Below are positions 10,951 to 23,254 of a DNA stretch of 64,000 nucleotides, piece by piece. Location: assembly GCF_026151205.1 (NCBI RefSeq), contig NC_087079.1, forward strand, positions 992,001 through 1,056,000, written 5' to 3'. Positions within the stretch are counted from its first letter, which is position 1. Each line of letters starts with the position of its first letter. A program made the translations under genes and the position numbers. Under the pieces are notes generated by a model. That model had not been told where the DNA came from. It did not search any database and worked only from the letters and a program-made list of their open reading frames with translations. This DNA comes from Bolinopsis microptera (taxonomy: Eukaryota > Ctenophora > Tentaculata > Lobata > Bolinopsidae).

Positions 10951-12979
10951 TTTTCCCCCCCCCCTTATTTAACTTTTAATCTTGTCGGATAAACGTGCGG
11001 GAAGGAATCTAACTACTTAATTTACGGAACTATGGTAGCATTACTTGTTACCGTTTTCCCTTTTTTCAATTTTTTTTACTATGTAGCAGTTTGAAAAATG
11101 TGTACTAACCCCTCGGGTTTGATTTCAATTATCCTAACGGGAAAAATTTATCTTAAAACTCCACATAAAAGTTTTTAGCAGGGGAAGTTTAAAGCGCTTA
11201 GTTGCGTCCTTTTCGGTACACATTGCGTCTTTGACAACATTTTTACTTTTTTTTAAAATTTGATTGGTGGTTTAACCGGATGTGAAAAGTGTTTTCGTTC
11301 CCTGTTAAATGTATTTTCAATCTATGCTTTTTATTCGTCCACAATAATTTTTTTAGATCCTCACATATATTTCTTTTTGCGGGAAGTTGAGGTGACTCGT
11401 TCCACCCCTCCCGGGGGTGAAAAATCTTTTGGGGAATTTCCCAATTTTCGCAAATAGTATGACAATTAGCTTGACTATTTCCCTACTTACTACAATGATT
11501 TACAGGAATAGTAGATACTTTTAAACCGGGTCCGGCCCCCCTTAAAGCCTAAAAAAATTTAAAAGGGCGGGTTTCCCCCTCCTGAATTTTGGGCTAAAAA
11601 ATTGCGACGCTGGATGTATAACTTGGGGCGATGCTTTTTTGGAGCCCCCTTTTTCGGACTATTTGTTTTACCGATACAGTTTTCCCTTGACAGAATTCCT
11701 AACCTTTTTGCTTTAAATCACGCTTTCAGTTAAATACAAAAATTTCATGCGTTCCTTTCTTAAGTTTTCCAAAAAAGAAAACTTTTTTAGGGCGGGGAAA
11801 TCTAATCTGGAACGATCTTTCCCTTCTTATCCAATCCTTAAAAATTTCCCCCGATTTGAAGGGTGATAGTTATTATCTTATCAAAGTACCGGATACCCCT
11901 TACAAAAATGAATAATGATTGTTTTTTCAATAAAATTGGGTTTTCCCACAACCGCCCTAATTAGACGGTATACCTTTTGAGCAATACTCTACTGGGTTAA
12001 TACGAGTGGCTAAAAAGCGGGTTGTTGCAGATAAGGTTGGGATTAAATTTTAAAACCCTTTTTTAATCCCCCTGGGCAAAGTCGGGGACCTACGTGTACT
12101 TGCTATCCCTGCTTCGTTTTAAAGGTGTGGCTCTGTGATCGATTTAAAAAGGTTATTTGTTTTTTTTCAAGTGTTGCCTTTTTTTACATTTTTAGCCCAA
12201 ACCGAATCGTTTAAAGCGTTTCGCCCAAAATCTGGATTTCGCTTTTTTTTGCATGATTTAAAATACTATTTGGGTGTGATTGTTTTGGCGCGGCGGTGAT
12301 TTCAGGGGGCCCTCGTGGTGGTGTTACCGCCCAATTTTAGTGAAAAACCCGGGGGATTTGAAACATATTTTTAAACGAGATGTACACAAGTGCTTGCATG
12401 TCTTTAATTTTAAAATGACCAAAAATTTTCCATGGGCACAAAGCGCCCTTTTTTAAGTTGAAAATTTAAAAAATTTTTATTGCCAGCTCGGTTTTTAATT
12501 TCTCAGGGGGGGAATTATTTTAGGGGGGCCCGGTACGCCACTGATTGTAAGTGTTTTGTGATTTTGGTCCCCGTGTTGGGGTTCGGGTCCCGCCCCGAGC
12601 TAATGGGAGGCTCAGTTAAAAAAAGAAAAAAAAAATAGAAAACCCTTTTCCTTACTCCTGTTTTTTTCTGTTAAAGATTTGGAAGAGAAATTTCTCCAGT
12701 AAAGTAGATTGCGTGATCCTGATGATTACCCTCATTGAAATCAGATACATTCGAGATATTCGTTTCGGGGCGGGAAAACCGTTAAACCCAAGAAAATCCC
12801 GGGTACAAAAAAATGCAACTTTACACTCACTTTGTTTTTTTTGGAAAACCCTACAACTTAGGTTTCTATTATAACCCTCCCAAATTTCCCCCTTTTTTAT
12901 TTTTATCATACCCCCCTTTTTTAAAAAGATGTTCTTTGATGTAAAATTCATTTGACAACAATCCCTTTTTTTTTTAACC
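10951..12979. other. Low-quality AT-rich sequence, no gene seen
   Basis: Runs of T, A, C and G are over-long throughout. No frame with protein-like composition is found on either strand. It may continue the degraded right arm of the inverted duplication, but I could not follow matches reliably past about 11.0 kb. Confidence 0.4.
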
Positions 12980-13854
12980 CCCCCCTCCAAACCCCCCCAA
13001 AAAAATCCCTCTGGAACCCTAGAGAGCTCCCCTCCAAACCCCCCTAACCCCTTTTTCCACCATCCCACCCCCCTCTAACCCCCCTCTCCATCAAACCCCC
13101 TCTCTTAAAACCCTCTTTTTTTCCCCCAACCCAACCCCCCTCTAAAAAACCCTTTTTCCCCCAACCCACCCCCTTCCCAACCCTTTTTCCCCCAACCCAA
13201 ACCCCCCTCTAACCCCCTCTCCCCCAAACCCCGCCCTTTTCAAAAACCCCTTTTCCACCAACCCACCCCCCTCTAACCCCTCTTTCCCCCAAAAACCAAA
13301 CCCTTTTCTAACCCTCCTTTCCCCCCCCAAACCCCCCCTCTTAACCCTTCTACCAAACCCCCCCCTCTCTTAAACCCCCCTTCACCAAAACCCCCCCCTC
13401 TTTTAACCCCCTCCACCCAACCCCCCCCTCTCTAACCCTTTTTCCACCAACCCACCCCTCTTAACCCTCTCTCAACTAACCCCCCCCATTCCAAACCCCC
13501 TCTCCCCCAAACCCCCCCCTCCTTTAAAAAAAACCCTTTTTCCCCCCAAAACCCCCCCCTCTCTAACCCTCCCCCTACTAAAAAAAAAACCCCTCTCTAA
13601 ACCCCCCCTCCACCAACCCAAACCCCCCCTCTAACCCTTTTCTTCCCCAACCCACCCCCCTAAACCCCTCTCCCACCCCCCCCATCCCCTCTTTTAACCC
13701 TCTCCCACCAACCCCCCCCTTCACCCCCCCCCCCAAAACCCAAAACCCCCCCCAAAAAAACCCCCCCCCAAACCCCAAAACCCCCCCCAAAACCCCCCCA
13801 AACCCCAAACCCAAACCCCCCCCCCCCCCCCCCCCACCCCCCCCCCCCCCCCCC

Positions 13855-13935
<81 letters not shown>

Positions 13936-13969
13936 ACCCCCCCCCCCCCCCCCCCCCCCACCCCCCCCC

Positions 13970-14022
<53 letters not shown>

Positions 14023-14028
14023 ACCCCC

Positions 14029-14123
<95 letters not shown>

Positions 14124-14540
14124 ACCCCCCCCCCCTTTTCCCCCAACCCCCCCCTCCTCCAAAACCCCAAACCAAACCCACCCCACCCCCTTTTAACCTT
14201 TTCCCCCCCCACCCAACCATACCCCCCCTTCCCCCCCCCTTCTCCCCCAACCCAAAACCCTTTCCCCTCCTTTTTAAACCCCTTCTCCCCAAACCCCCAC
14301 CCTCTCCCCAACCCTCCCGCCCCCAACCCCCCCCTCCACCAACCCCCCCCCCCCCTCCTTTTCCCCCCCCCCCCCCCCCCCCCCGTCCCCCCCCCCCTTT
14401 CTACCCCCTCTTCCCCCCGGGAAAGAACCTTTTTAAAGGAATGCAAATTCCCGGCAAAAATGCCCCAAAGGTGGAAACCCCGCCCCCCCCAAGTCCCCCC
14501 TCCATTGGAAACCCCCCCCTTCCCCCCCCAAACCCGGGTT
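12980..14540. repeat. C-rich tandem array with about 320-base C tract
   Basis: Noisy repeats of about 30-36 bases built on CCCCCCTCTAACCC and TTTTCCCCCAACCCA. They collapse into nearly pure C at about 13817-14135, broken by single A. Apparent long minus-strand frames here encode only poly-Gly and Trp/Val and are not genes. The motif resembles the pyrimidine tract before exon B at 6131-6170, so the array may derive from such a sequence. The C tract itself is probably a consensus failure. Confidence 0.8.
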
Positions 14541-14939
14541 TCCCCCCTACTCCTTCCCCACCGAAGGGGCAGGGGTTCTGAAACCATCCTCTAATTTTTA
14601 TTAAAAAACCCCTCCCTTGTTAAGACAACATTTCCCCCCCCACAAAACCCCCTAACCCCCCTTTAACCCCAAATTTTGATAAAAATTTTTCTGAATAAAT
14701 TATTTCTTATGAAAAAAGCCCTCTCCTTATTATTTCCCCCCAAAACAAAAAAAAAATAAAAAAACCCCCTTGGTTTCCGCATATCACCCCGCCAAAAACC
14801 CAAAACTGGGTAATAAAAAGGGAAAAGGGGAACCGTAGCTTGGAAAAGACAGCCCTTCCCATCTTATCTTACCGAAATCCCCCGGTATTCCCTTAACTTC
14901 TAATAACCCCTGGTAAAGACATTGGGCAGGCAAACTATT
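14541..14939. other. Low-quality spacer, nothing recognised
   Basis: Homopolymer-rich transition between the C-rich array and the 42-bp array. No coding signal. Confidence 0.4.
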
Positions 14940-15960
14940 AACCATGGTAACGCCAAAATCGGGTCTCCCTAAATTATAAAATAAACCCAAGGTAACCCCC
15001 AAAATATATCGGGGTCAAAAACCCAACCTTTAGAAACCCTGTTAAACTGAAAATAATTATTTTCCAAAACTTTAAAATTTAAAAACCCATGGGGAAAAAC
15101 CCCTTTCCCTTAATTATAGGAACCCAGGGTAAAAGACCCCCAATATCCCCATCAAAAAACCCCCCCTTTTTTATAACCAAGGGTAATGACTTTTATTCAC
15201 CCAAAAAAAGAAAACCCTGGTAACCCCGGGCTATATCGGGGCAGTCTAAAATTTTTAATTAAACCTGGGAAACCCCCTATATCGGGTCAGGGCTAACTTT
15301 TAAATAACCATGGTAAAACCCCCATATCGGGTCAGTCTAAACCTCTTTTTAGGGGGGGAAACCCCCCCTGGTTAACAATTTTTCCCCGGGCAGCAACTTT
15401 TAATAACCTTTTTAATCCTTAACCCCTTTATCAAAATTCCCCCAGGGGTTCCCCCGGGAAAACCCTTTTCGGGGAGTCCTAAACTTTCGAAATAACCCGG
15501 AAAATCACTAAAATTTGGGTCAGTCCCCAAATTCTAATAACCCCAAAGGTTTAACTCACTTTTCGGGTCCTTTTTAAATTCCCCAAAACCAGGTAAATAT
15601 TTTTTTTTGGGGCATTTTAACTTATTTGTAACCATGGTAATGGGCTATATCGGGTCAGTTCCCCCCTTCTAATTTAAACCTGGTAAATTCCCCTATACGG
15701 GTCAGTCTAAAATTATAGTAACCTGGGAACCCGACCAATCGGGTTTAGTCAACTTTTAATAAAACCCTGGTTAAAATCACTATATCGGGGCAGTCTAACT
15801 TTCTAGTAACCATGGTAACCCCTATATCGGGTCGGGCTAAATTATAGAAAACCCTGGGAAAAGGGCTATAACGGGTCGGGCTAACTTATGTAACCATGGA
15901 AACCCGAAAATAACGGGTCAGTCTAACTTTTAGGAACCCTGGTAACTGTTTATTTAAAAG
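14940..15960. repeat. About 42-bp tandem array containing ACCATGGTAA
   Basis: Degenerate units hold CTATATCGGGTCAGTCTAAC followed by TAACCATGGTAA. The clearest spacing is 42 bases (TATATCGG at 15781 and 15823). Copies differ by many small indels, in keeping with raw-read quality. About 20-24 units. Confidence 0.8.
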
Positions 15961-16149
15961 GGGATTTTGGAGATACTGCACCCCAACTATATTCTAAAAT
16001 TTTTAATCTGTTTGTGGGGGCCCCGTTTGTTTTATTTACGGCCACCCCTTTTTTGTGGTTTCTAATTGCAATTTAGTAAAAAACAATATAAAACCCAATT
16101 GGGTGAACCAAATTTTACCCCCCCCTGCATACTTTAAACTTGGGGGGCA
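15961..16149. other. Short noisy spacer
   Basis: No coding signal or repeat recognised between two arrays. Confidence 0.4.
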
Positions 16150-16555
16150 CAAAGGCGCATAACTCGGACCAAAAGGGCCCACTTTTTTTCAAACTTTTTT
16201 TCCCCCGTTTTTTATGGCCAGGAGACGAATAATCGGTGAAATTTACGGCCAATTTTAAGCAGCCGAACTCAGATATTCTTGCAAACACAGGAAACCTAAT
16301 CCAAAGGGGCTTTTTTGGGGGTCACAAAGGCGCATATCTCGAGACTCAAAAGTCTCACTTTCTTCAACCTTTTCACATCGCTGTATGGCCAGGAGACGGA
16401 TAATCGGTGAGATTTTGGTTAAATTTTAAGCAGCCGAACTTGAGATATCCATTGAAAACCCGAAAAAACCCTATCTCAGGCCAATATCGAAGGCCCATAC
16501 CTCGAGACTTAAAGATCACACTTTACTCAACCTTTCACACATTTGTATGGCCATA
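16150..16555. repeat. About 165-172-bp tandem repeat, 2.4 copies
   Basis: Units begin with AAGGCGCATAACTCG or close variants near 16152, 16324 and 16484. They share GTATGGCCAGGAGACGGATA and AATTTTAAGCAGCCGAAC. The last, partial unit runs into the LINE remnant at about 16557. The first unit is noisy and the third is clean, so the quality boundary lies inside this repeat. Confidence 0.8.
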
Positions 16556-17408
16556 TTCTGCCCCTAAGTACAGGTTTGATAACCATGATCTCAAGTTCTT
16601 TCATTCCCTAGTGCATCAATACCACCTTTGCACCACTCTGCCTAATTACCTTACTTTCTTCTCCGGGTCAAGCCGACTGAGAAGCTCACATCTTGATCAC
16701 TTATCAGTAATATCTTCAATTCAACTTGGCTCAGCTATATCTAAATCTTACTTTTATCGAGCTCATCTCACTTGGAACCGACTTCCTCTTTCCCTTCGAG
16801 AGATTATCAGACCAGGTGTGTTTAAAACAGAACTTATTAAACACATCTGGAAGGAACATGTTTGTACTGCATCTGTAGATATTGACCCTAGTTCAGATCC
16901 TGACAATTCTTTTTCTCCTGACTACGGGTAGTGTATTTATCTATTATTTTTGTTTTTATTTTTTTTGAGGTACTCATAACTCATCACGCATTTTTGCTTT
17001 ATTCGGATACAATTTTGATTTAGTCTTTTATATTCAATTATTTAAATTTTATCGTTAGAACGTCATTCCATTGACAATATTACAAATCAGCCAATTGTAA
17101 TTGAGAATTTCTGGGTTGTGGCCATTATTCTTAAAAACCTAGAAATGCCTCCTAAGGTCACAGCTCGTATTATTTGCCCATTTTTCTCCTTCTGCACTTG
17201 GGGCCCAATGTAATTGCTCGACTTTTCATCAGGTCTCTCGAGGCCTTTTGTTTGGTTATTTGGGTGTATTGGTGTCCCCTGATTGTTATCATCGCTGTAC
17301 ACTTGTCAAGGCATTTCTTGGTTTCTCTAGTCCATTTTTAGAAATTCTATACAACATTGATATTGTAATAAATTCTGATGATAATAATTGAAAGATGTCA
17401 ATAAAAAA
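16556..17408 (+). pseudogene. LINE C-terminal remnant plus 3' UTR
   Basis: The open frame to TAG at 16931 ends with SKSYFYRAHLTWNRLPLSLR and then PGVFKTELIKHIW. This is the conserved last segment of CR1/Jockey-type RT proteins and is close in style to the C-terminus of the minus-strand LINE at 1.7 kb. Upstream residues in the same frame come from the tandem repeat, not the LINE. Non-coding sequence follows to a short A-rich end, CAATAAAAAAATC, near 17400, which I take as the element's 3' end. The RT core and endonuclease are absent, so this is a heavily 5'-truncated insertion. Confidence 0.75.
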
Positions 17409-18074
17409 ATCTTACTATATATAAAGCGAGACGATATATATGTATGGATCCGTGCCATTTTACTGACATCACGGCATCAACTTTAACTCGACTTTCCACA
17501 AAAACCGTAAAAGATATACAATTGAAACTTTTTTGACTGGGTCAAATACTTTAATGGCCTTCAAATCAGCATGAAACAATACAAAATTGGCCAATGAATA
17601 AGAATTTTAGTGCCCAAAATTTGGACTCCCAAGTGGTGTCAAAAACGAAAATTAAATGTTTGCACTAGATTGGATATCTTTACCTCCCATCTTCACAAGA
17701 TATTCAAAATTCTAATTGATAGAGGATATAGCCGTGATAGACTGATTAAAGGTATTAAACGTTGTCTGAGGAAATATAATAACGTTTTCAGGAAGTTTGG
17801 TATTCTAGATGACCATAACATTATTAAATAACTCCCCTGATATCATTTGATTTTATTGAAACACGGGTACTAACTCTGCTAAACTGGAAAAAATTCTGAA
17901 ATTTAGGTGAATAAGTGTACAACGTGCTAAACCGAAGTTCAGACTGACCAGTGAAAATGGGCGAGCGTACCAAGTGTCATTTTAATTAGATGTTTTAGTC
18001 AGTGATTTATTATTGAAGCTTGTAATTATAATAACTAATGCTCCTGTAAATACTTTAATTAATTGTTTGTTCCG
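17409..18074. other. Non-coding; possible short relic frame at 17592-17831
   Basis: A plus-strand frame at 17610-17831 reads a basic peptide with HKIFKILIDRGYSRDRLIKG, faintly like the C-terminal side of some retroelement RTs such as Penelope-like ones. It has no catalytic motif and is too short to assign. The rest shows nothing. Confidence 0.3.
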
Positions 18075-18341
18075 TTATTCTTTTTCCTTCCTCTTTTCCT
18101 TGTCATTCCCTTTAGTTTTAAGATTCTTGCTATAAATGGCTACAGCTAACACTATTAATGCTAAGCACCAAACAACAAGTGGGAGGTGGATCGTTGGTAT
18201 ACCATTAAATCGATTTAACACCGCAATTCCAGTCGCAAGCCTGGGACCACTACTAGCATTGTCACAACATCTACAAAGCTGCCATATAGCCTGACTGACA
18301 ATTTTCTCGACTGACTGACAATGTTTCTTCTTTTTCCCCAT
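18075..18341 (-). CDS. Possible small single-pass membrane protein, 88 aa
   Basis: An open frame starting ATG with MGKKKK and ending KGNDKEKRKEKE. One strong hydrophobic stretch (HLPLVVWCLALIVLAVAIYS, about residues 52-71) is bracketed by basic ends; several Cys lie in the N-terminal half. I recognise no family. It sits 480 bases beyond the stop of the LDLa GPCR on the same strand. It could be a genuine small gene, a final exon of another gene, or a chance frame. No splice or polyadenylation evidence decides this. Confidence 0.3.
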   Translation of the reverse strand: MGKKKKHCQSVEKIVSQAIWQLCRCCDNASSGPRLATGIAVLNRFNGIPTIHLPLVVWCLALIVLAVAIYSKNLKTKGNDKEKRKEKE

Positions 18342-18818
18342 TTAGAATACAAAGATTAGTACATTTTAGCTTATGATTAATATTATATTTTTACCTATAG
18401 TTTTAAGTTTACCTAGATAGGTAATATCTAAATAATCTATTTTAGTCTCTCAAGTCTTGACACCATTTTAGGGTTAGATGGGTTGCTGCTAGTGATATTA
18501 AGGCGTAGGTAGGTTTCAATAAGTAAAACAACATTTTAAATAAAACAAAATTTAAATTGTATTGCCATTACAATGAAGAATGATATAACTATTAAAAAAA
18601 ATATAAGTAGACATCCCAAAATGCCGCCCAACTAACAAAATGAAAAGAGCTAGCATGTTCATAGTCCTTCAAACGCGCATACTTAGGCTATACGGAAACA
18701 GCTACGTCATATCGAAAAGTCAACATCATTTTTGAAAAACAAAAATAAATTTTATCAAATTTAAAAATAAACAGTGGTCTACGAGTGGTCGATCGAGTTA
18801 CTGATGGTTTAACTACAA
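18342..18818. other. 3' flank of the GPCR gene
   Basis: AT-rich, no open frame. It should hold the GPCR 3' UTR (transcribed leftwards). I saw no clear canonical polyadenylation hexamer close to the stop. Confidence 0.4.
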
Positions 18819-21800
18819 CTAATGATTTTTTAAGTCCGGCTGCGGTTCAGATGCACTCCCAACTGCCATTTGATTAACAGCGGGCTCCATTTCTTGTAGT
18901 TCTATGCCTGGATCTACAACGGCATTTGCATTTTCTTGAACTATATTCGATCGTCTTAACTTGATGAGTGATAACAGGTTCATCATTCCTGTTCTTATTT
19001 TAAAGTATATTGAATAAATTAATGTTTCCATAGAACGGTCATAAAGGATAGGATTTATGACTGAGTTTATTGGAAGGACTAAGAGCGAGAAAAAGGAGTA
19101 CCAGTCTGTTGCATCAAAAATATCTAAATGATGAAAGCAGCAGACTATAATAAAAGGGACCCAACACACGAAGTCAGTGAAAATGATCCAGATGGTGATT
19201 CGATGAAGTTTGGCGTTTATTTTCGTAGCTGTTTTGTCTGTATTGTTCATGGTTACCCTGTTGGTCGATTTTCTAGTTGTTGTCACTACTGCACCATACG
19301 AAACTCCGATCACAACAAAGCACATAAAATTGAGACTGAGTATAACAAAAACAAAAATTCCCTGCGGTTCATCTTTTCTGACAAAATACTTAAACAAGCA
19401 CACTGCATCGTTACCATAAAATGATTGACGCTTGTACGAAATTCCACCATAATCATATGAAAACATGGGCTTCACCAAAGTTTCAATCTGTACCCATGTG
19501 AGGTCGTCCACCGTCATCCTGCCATAGTATTCATGCAGTATAGACAACAGAATTTGTTTGTTAGGACATCCATGAAATAAAGTATTTGATGCTTCAAACC
19601 TTATTCCATTGACAAAGAAATCTTCCAGTCCTTCCAAAAGAGGTGTCAATGAGATCACCAGAGAGACGGTTAGTATTATGACACCCATACCCGCCAACTT
19701 CTCCAAGCTTGAATTTGTAACACTTTTCGGGATCATGAAGTCATTTTTAACCCCTGACAACCTATGTAAACTCAAGAAGGTCATGGAAAATAACGAAATA
19801 TGTGAAGCTGTTGTACTTATGGCACCAAGGGCGACACACGTGTCACTAGAAATCCAGTCTAAGTGCGTCAAGCAGTATTTTGTGCCATAGTAGCTGTCAT
19901 AGACGATGATGACAGTGATATACAATCCTATTATAAAATCTCCTAAACTTATCAAGGCGATCAGACCATTATTCAGCAGTGCTGGTTCTGATTTGCATTT
20001 CGATATGGTTGAAATGTTATTAAACAATGACATTCCATTTAAAAGGATGGCTAAAATCCCAACAACCCACGCGACAATCCGAATAAAATAGCTCCTAATG
20101 AGTCTCTGTCCACAAGTATCATTACATTCATCTGACATGTCAGAGCAGTGAATAATTCCATCACACTTTTGTGTTATTGGCAGATACTGTTTAGATGTTT
20201 CACACTGGTAATGGTTGGAGCACGAAAATTCATCTGATGAATCCCCACAATCATCAACCAGGTTGCAAATTTTATCATATGTGAGACATTTGTTATTTTC
20301 ACATCGAAAAAGGTCACCGCCGAGTTCACCTGTCCTGTGATCTCTGAGCAAGAAAGTAAGTTCACCATTGCTACCTTCAGTGAACACTCTTTTGTTTTCA
20401 AACTGTCCTGGGCATGAGTTCCACAATATTTGTCTAGTGAGGGGACAGATAGAGTTATTACTGCACCGACCAAGACAACTTAAAAAAACATAGTGTTCTC
20501 CATAAACGTGTCTACAATCGATCATGGCATCTGGCACCATGAATTCATAATTTTGTTTGTTGTAGCCGAAAATTTTGTTCGATTTAAGATGGATTGCAGG
20601 AGAACATGCGCTCTTTTTCAAATACTCAACATCTTTCAAACCCTTTAGGCAATAGAAAAGCCTCACTCTGCCTTTCTCATCTCTTAGGGCTATAGTGACG
20701 GGTGTGATCGTTTGCCTCGACATGAAGCAAATTTTATTTTCATTATGACAGGATTCCTTTTTGTCACAGAGATCATCGAACTCAATGAACTGTTGGTCGA
20801 TGTTGTAGCACAGAAATACTTCCTTACAAGGACTTTCATATCTTACATATCGAGCCGTAACTCCCTGTCCACAGGTAGGCCAATTGTCTACTTCGTCTTC
20901 ACCATCCAGGCAGTCATTAACCCCATCACCAACCCATTTCAGCGGAAATGGAATCTTATCTTTAACTGTTGCCCCTATAAACCTCCGATAGAATTTTTTG
21001 GTGGTCATGTGGCCACACTGTTCATGCAGTTCGTCACTTAGGTCCTCACAGTTTGCCTCACCATTACACATGAAATGTTTATGAAGAAAACAAGACAGAC
21101 TGATCTGAACACAGGCTTTATCAAGTCCATCATCACAAATTTGAGGAATCTTTGGGGCTTCACCACTAAAAAATCCAGACCCGCTTTTACAGATAATCTG
21201 TTTTGCAATGGACGACATGAAACTGTTTACTGGGCAAATAACACCAACTCTCAAAGGGTCTGAACAGTTTGTTTGATCAAAGTAATTTTCACAAAAGTAT
21301 AAAGGCGACATGGTTGTACTGAATTGTGAAGCAGTATATCGTGCAGCACATCTGGAGAAATTATAAAGGGGCTCTCTCATTCCCGTATATAAATTGAAGC
21401 AGGTTGTAGAATTTTCATTTATTGAGCAATCTATATCGATTGACTTCTCCAAACATGCGTCAATTCCGTGGCAGATTAGATAGGGGGGCAAGTATTGTCC
21501 GGATTTACACCAAACTCCATAACTATACCCGTTACAGAAGCTCTCATCAGAGCAGCTATGATGATCACCTGTACACACTGAATTGCATTGTTCAGAGTAA
21601 CCTGTACAGTATCTCTCATCTAAATCTGTGTTGAGACAGTCATTTTTGCCGTCACAAACTTGGAATATAAAACCAAAGAACCCACTGAAATTTAAATCCG
21701 GAATGTGGTAATAGCTGTTTCCATTTGAACAGAAATATCCACACGGGTAATCACCTGAAGAAAAAAAATTAAAACGCTATTGATCGAATCTTCAAGAGAA

Positions 21801-22955
21801 TCTACAATTCATCCTGGTCTAACATCACTAAGTGTAATTTTTCCCGACCGAGCTTTGGCAAAAGAGTTTATTCGATTTGTTATATATACTGGAACACTAT
21901 AATTTATTTCTTACGATATTGTAGATGGTTTTTCATGGTATCACCGGAAGAAAATACGTTCGCGTTTTCTACATTTTTCCCCAAGCTGACTCCTCCATTG
22001 ATACCACAAGCTTGGTAGAAGTGTGGATCACCTTCACAGAGAACATCCACTGTGGCAAGAAAGCCCCTGAGAGTTGAATCTATTTAGTGAACGAGGTGCT
22101 TCAATTTTTAACACAGATCATGGAGCATCATAGCACATGGCCTGAGAAGTTCAGTCTTTATGAGTTTCGGGTAAATCTAAGGCGAGTTACTAACAAAAAT
22201 TAACTTAGTCGCTTTTTTTTGGGACATCCTGTATATAGTTATTTAATTTATTAATTAGAAAGTTGCCTTGGGTAAACAGATTGGACCAAACGCTGGTCTG
22301 ACCGAACGCTGAAAGGGCCAAATAATACAGATTTTGTTTCCAAGTTGGTGGTTTTCTTTTCAAGGAAGATCCGAATAAACGTTATTTTATCAGAAATGGT
22401 AGAATTTGTGAGATGAGTGAGATATAATTGTTTACTTCTTATTCAATTTAAAACTAGACATTACATTTTTTTGGACATTTTATATGAAGTTTAAATTATC
22501 ACTTTTGTCACCATGCCAGTCGCTTTGACGTCGGCAATTTTTATTTTTAAATATAAGCGGGATATAAATGATTTATTTCATTTCCTTTCAATATTTATAT
22601 AGAGCACTAACCTTCCTAATTGCACATGCACGATGTTGTAAATCTGAGACGAGTTGATACAATTGTAGGTATTATTATCCTTAAGATACTCGCCTGGCGG
22701 CGGAATGTCACAAACGTATTTTAGGAAACCTCCTACTTCCCTGATTTCGCAGTCTCCTGAAATAAGCTTATTAAAAAGTTTGAATTTTTAACCATATCCT
22801 GAATAATGAATGAGTAATTTACTTTTTATACTTTTATATCATGTTTAAATGTTTAAAAAGTTACCAGCATTTGAAGGGGAGATGGGGTCAGGATTCTTTT
22901 GCGACGAAATAATGTCATATAAAACGACGAAAGCTAGTGGCAACAAAAGTTTCAT
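18819..22955 (-). CDS. LDLa-domain GPCR, relaxin-receptor/LGR-like 7TM, no LRRs
   Basis: Four coding exons joined on the minus strand: 22955-22865, 22756-22612, 22066-21915 and 21754-18819. Phases 1, 2 and 1 agree at every junction and give 1107 residues. Exon 1 encodes a signal peptide (MKLLLPLAFVVLYDIISS). The ectodomain to about residue 676 is Cys-rich with LDL-receptor class A signatures: DGKNDC, CNGEANCEDLSDE, DGVNDCLDGEDE, CNLVDDCGDSSDEFSC and CDGIIHCSDMSDEC. Seven helices follow at about 680-1035. TM6 carries FTDFVCWVPF and TM7 LPINSVINPILY, as in glycoprotein-hormone and relaxin receptors. The DRY position reads HRL (FLSLHRLSG). A tail of about 70 residues follows. No leucine-rich repeats are present, unlike RXFP1/2 or snail GRL101. 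It should act at the plasma membrane through G proteins; the ligand is unknown. Family call strong, subfamily inferred. Confidence 0.93.
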
Positions 22956-22991
22956 TTGAATTTCAAATGCAGGCAAGGCTTCTCTGTCAGC

Positions 22992-23001
22992 CTTTATATA
23001 C
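22992..23001 (-). promoter_or_regulatory. TATA box of the GPCR gene
   Basis: On the minus strand the sequence TATATAAAGG lies about 40 bases before the initiator ATG at 22955. That spacing would leave a 5' UTR of only about 10-15 bases, or an upstream non-coding start may be used. Inference from motif and position only. Confidence 0.45.
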
Positions 23002-23254
23002 GCTATTTCGCCCATACAAATGCTACTATCTGTAGGCGCTAAAGCAATATTCAACGTCAGGTCACGCTGCTCTGTGTTCAATATGTTGAGATTTGCTCTT
23101 CTTTTCAACTTTTAAAACACAAACTTGTAAAATCTAACATGGCGGCTTCATACGTCAAACATTTGACACCCCAATGCTACAGATAAAGAGTGTCGAAAGA
23201 CTGAAGATTTCTTTTTCTTGTACATACATACATGCTACATGAAGAGGTCTCCTC
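23002..23254. other. Intergenic gap between GPCR and LINE 3' end
   Basis: Contains the GPCR upstream region and probably the 3' UTR of the RTE-like LINE, which ends near ACATACATACATG at 23224-23236. Confidence 0.4.

Noticed and set aside
12652-13068. 138-codon minus-strand frame
   Set aside because: Lies in homopolymer-rich noise; Gly/Lys/Trp bias reflects C and T runs.
12980-13800. Telomere-like CCCTAA array
   Set aside because: Units are CCCCCTCTAACCCC and variants of 30 or more bases, not a six- or seven-base telomeric repeat.
13578-14587. Long minus-strand frames encoding poly-glycine
   Set aside because: They are translations of the C tract and C-rich array; composition is homopolymeric and the region is unreliable.
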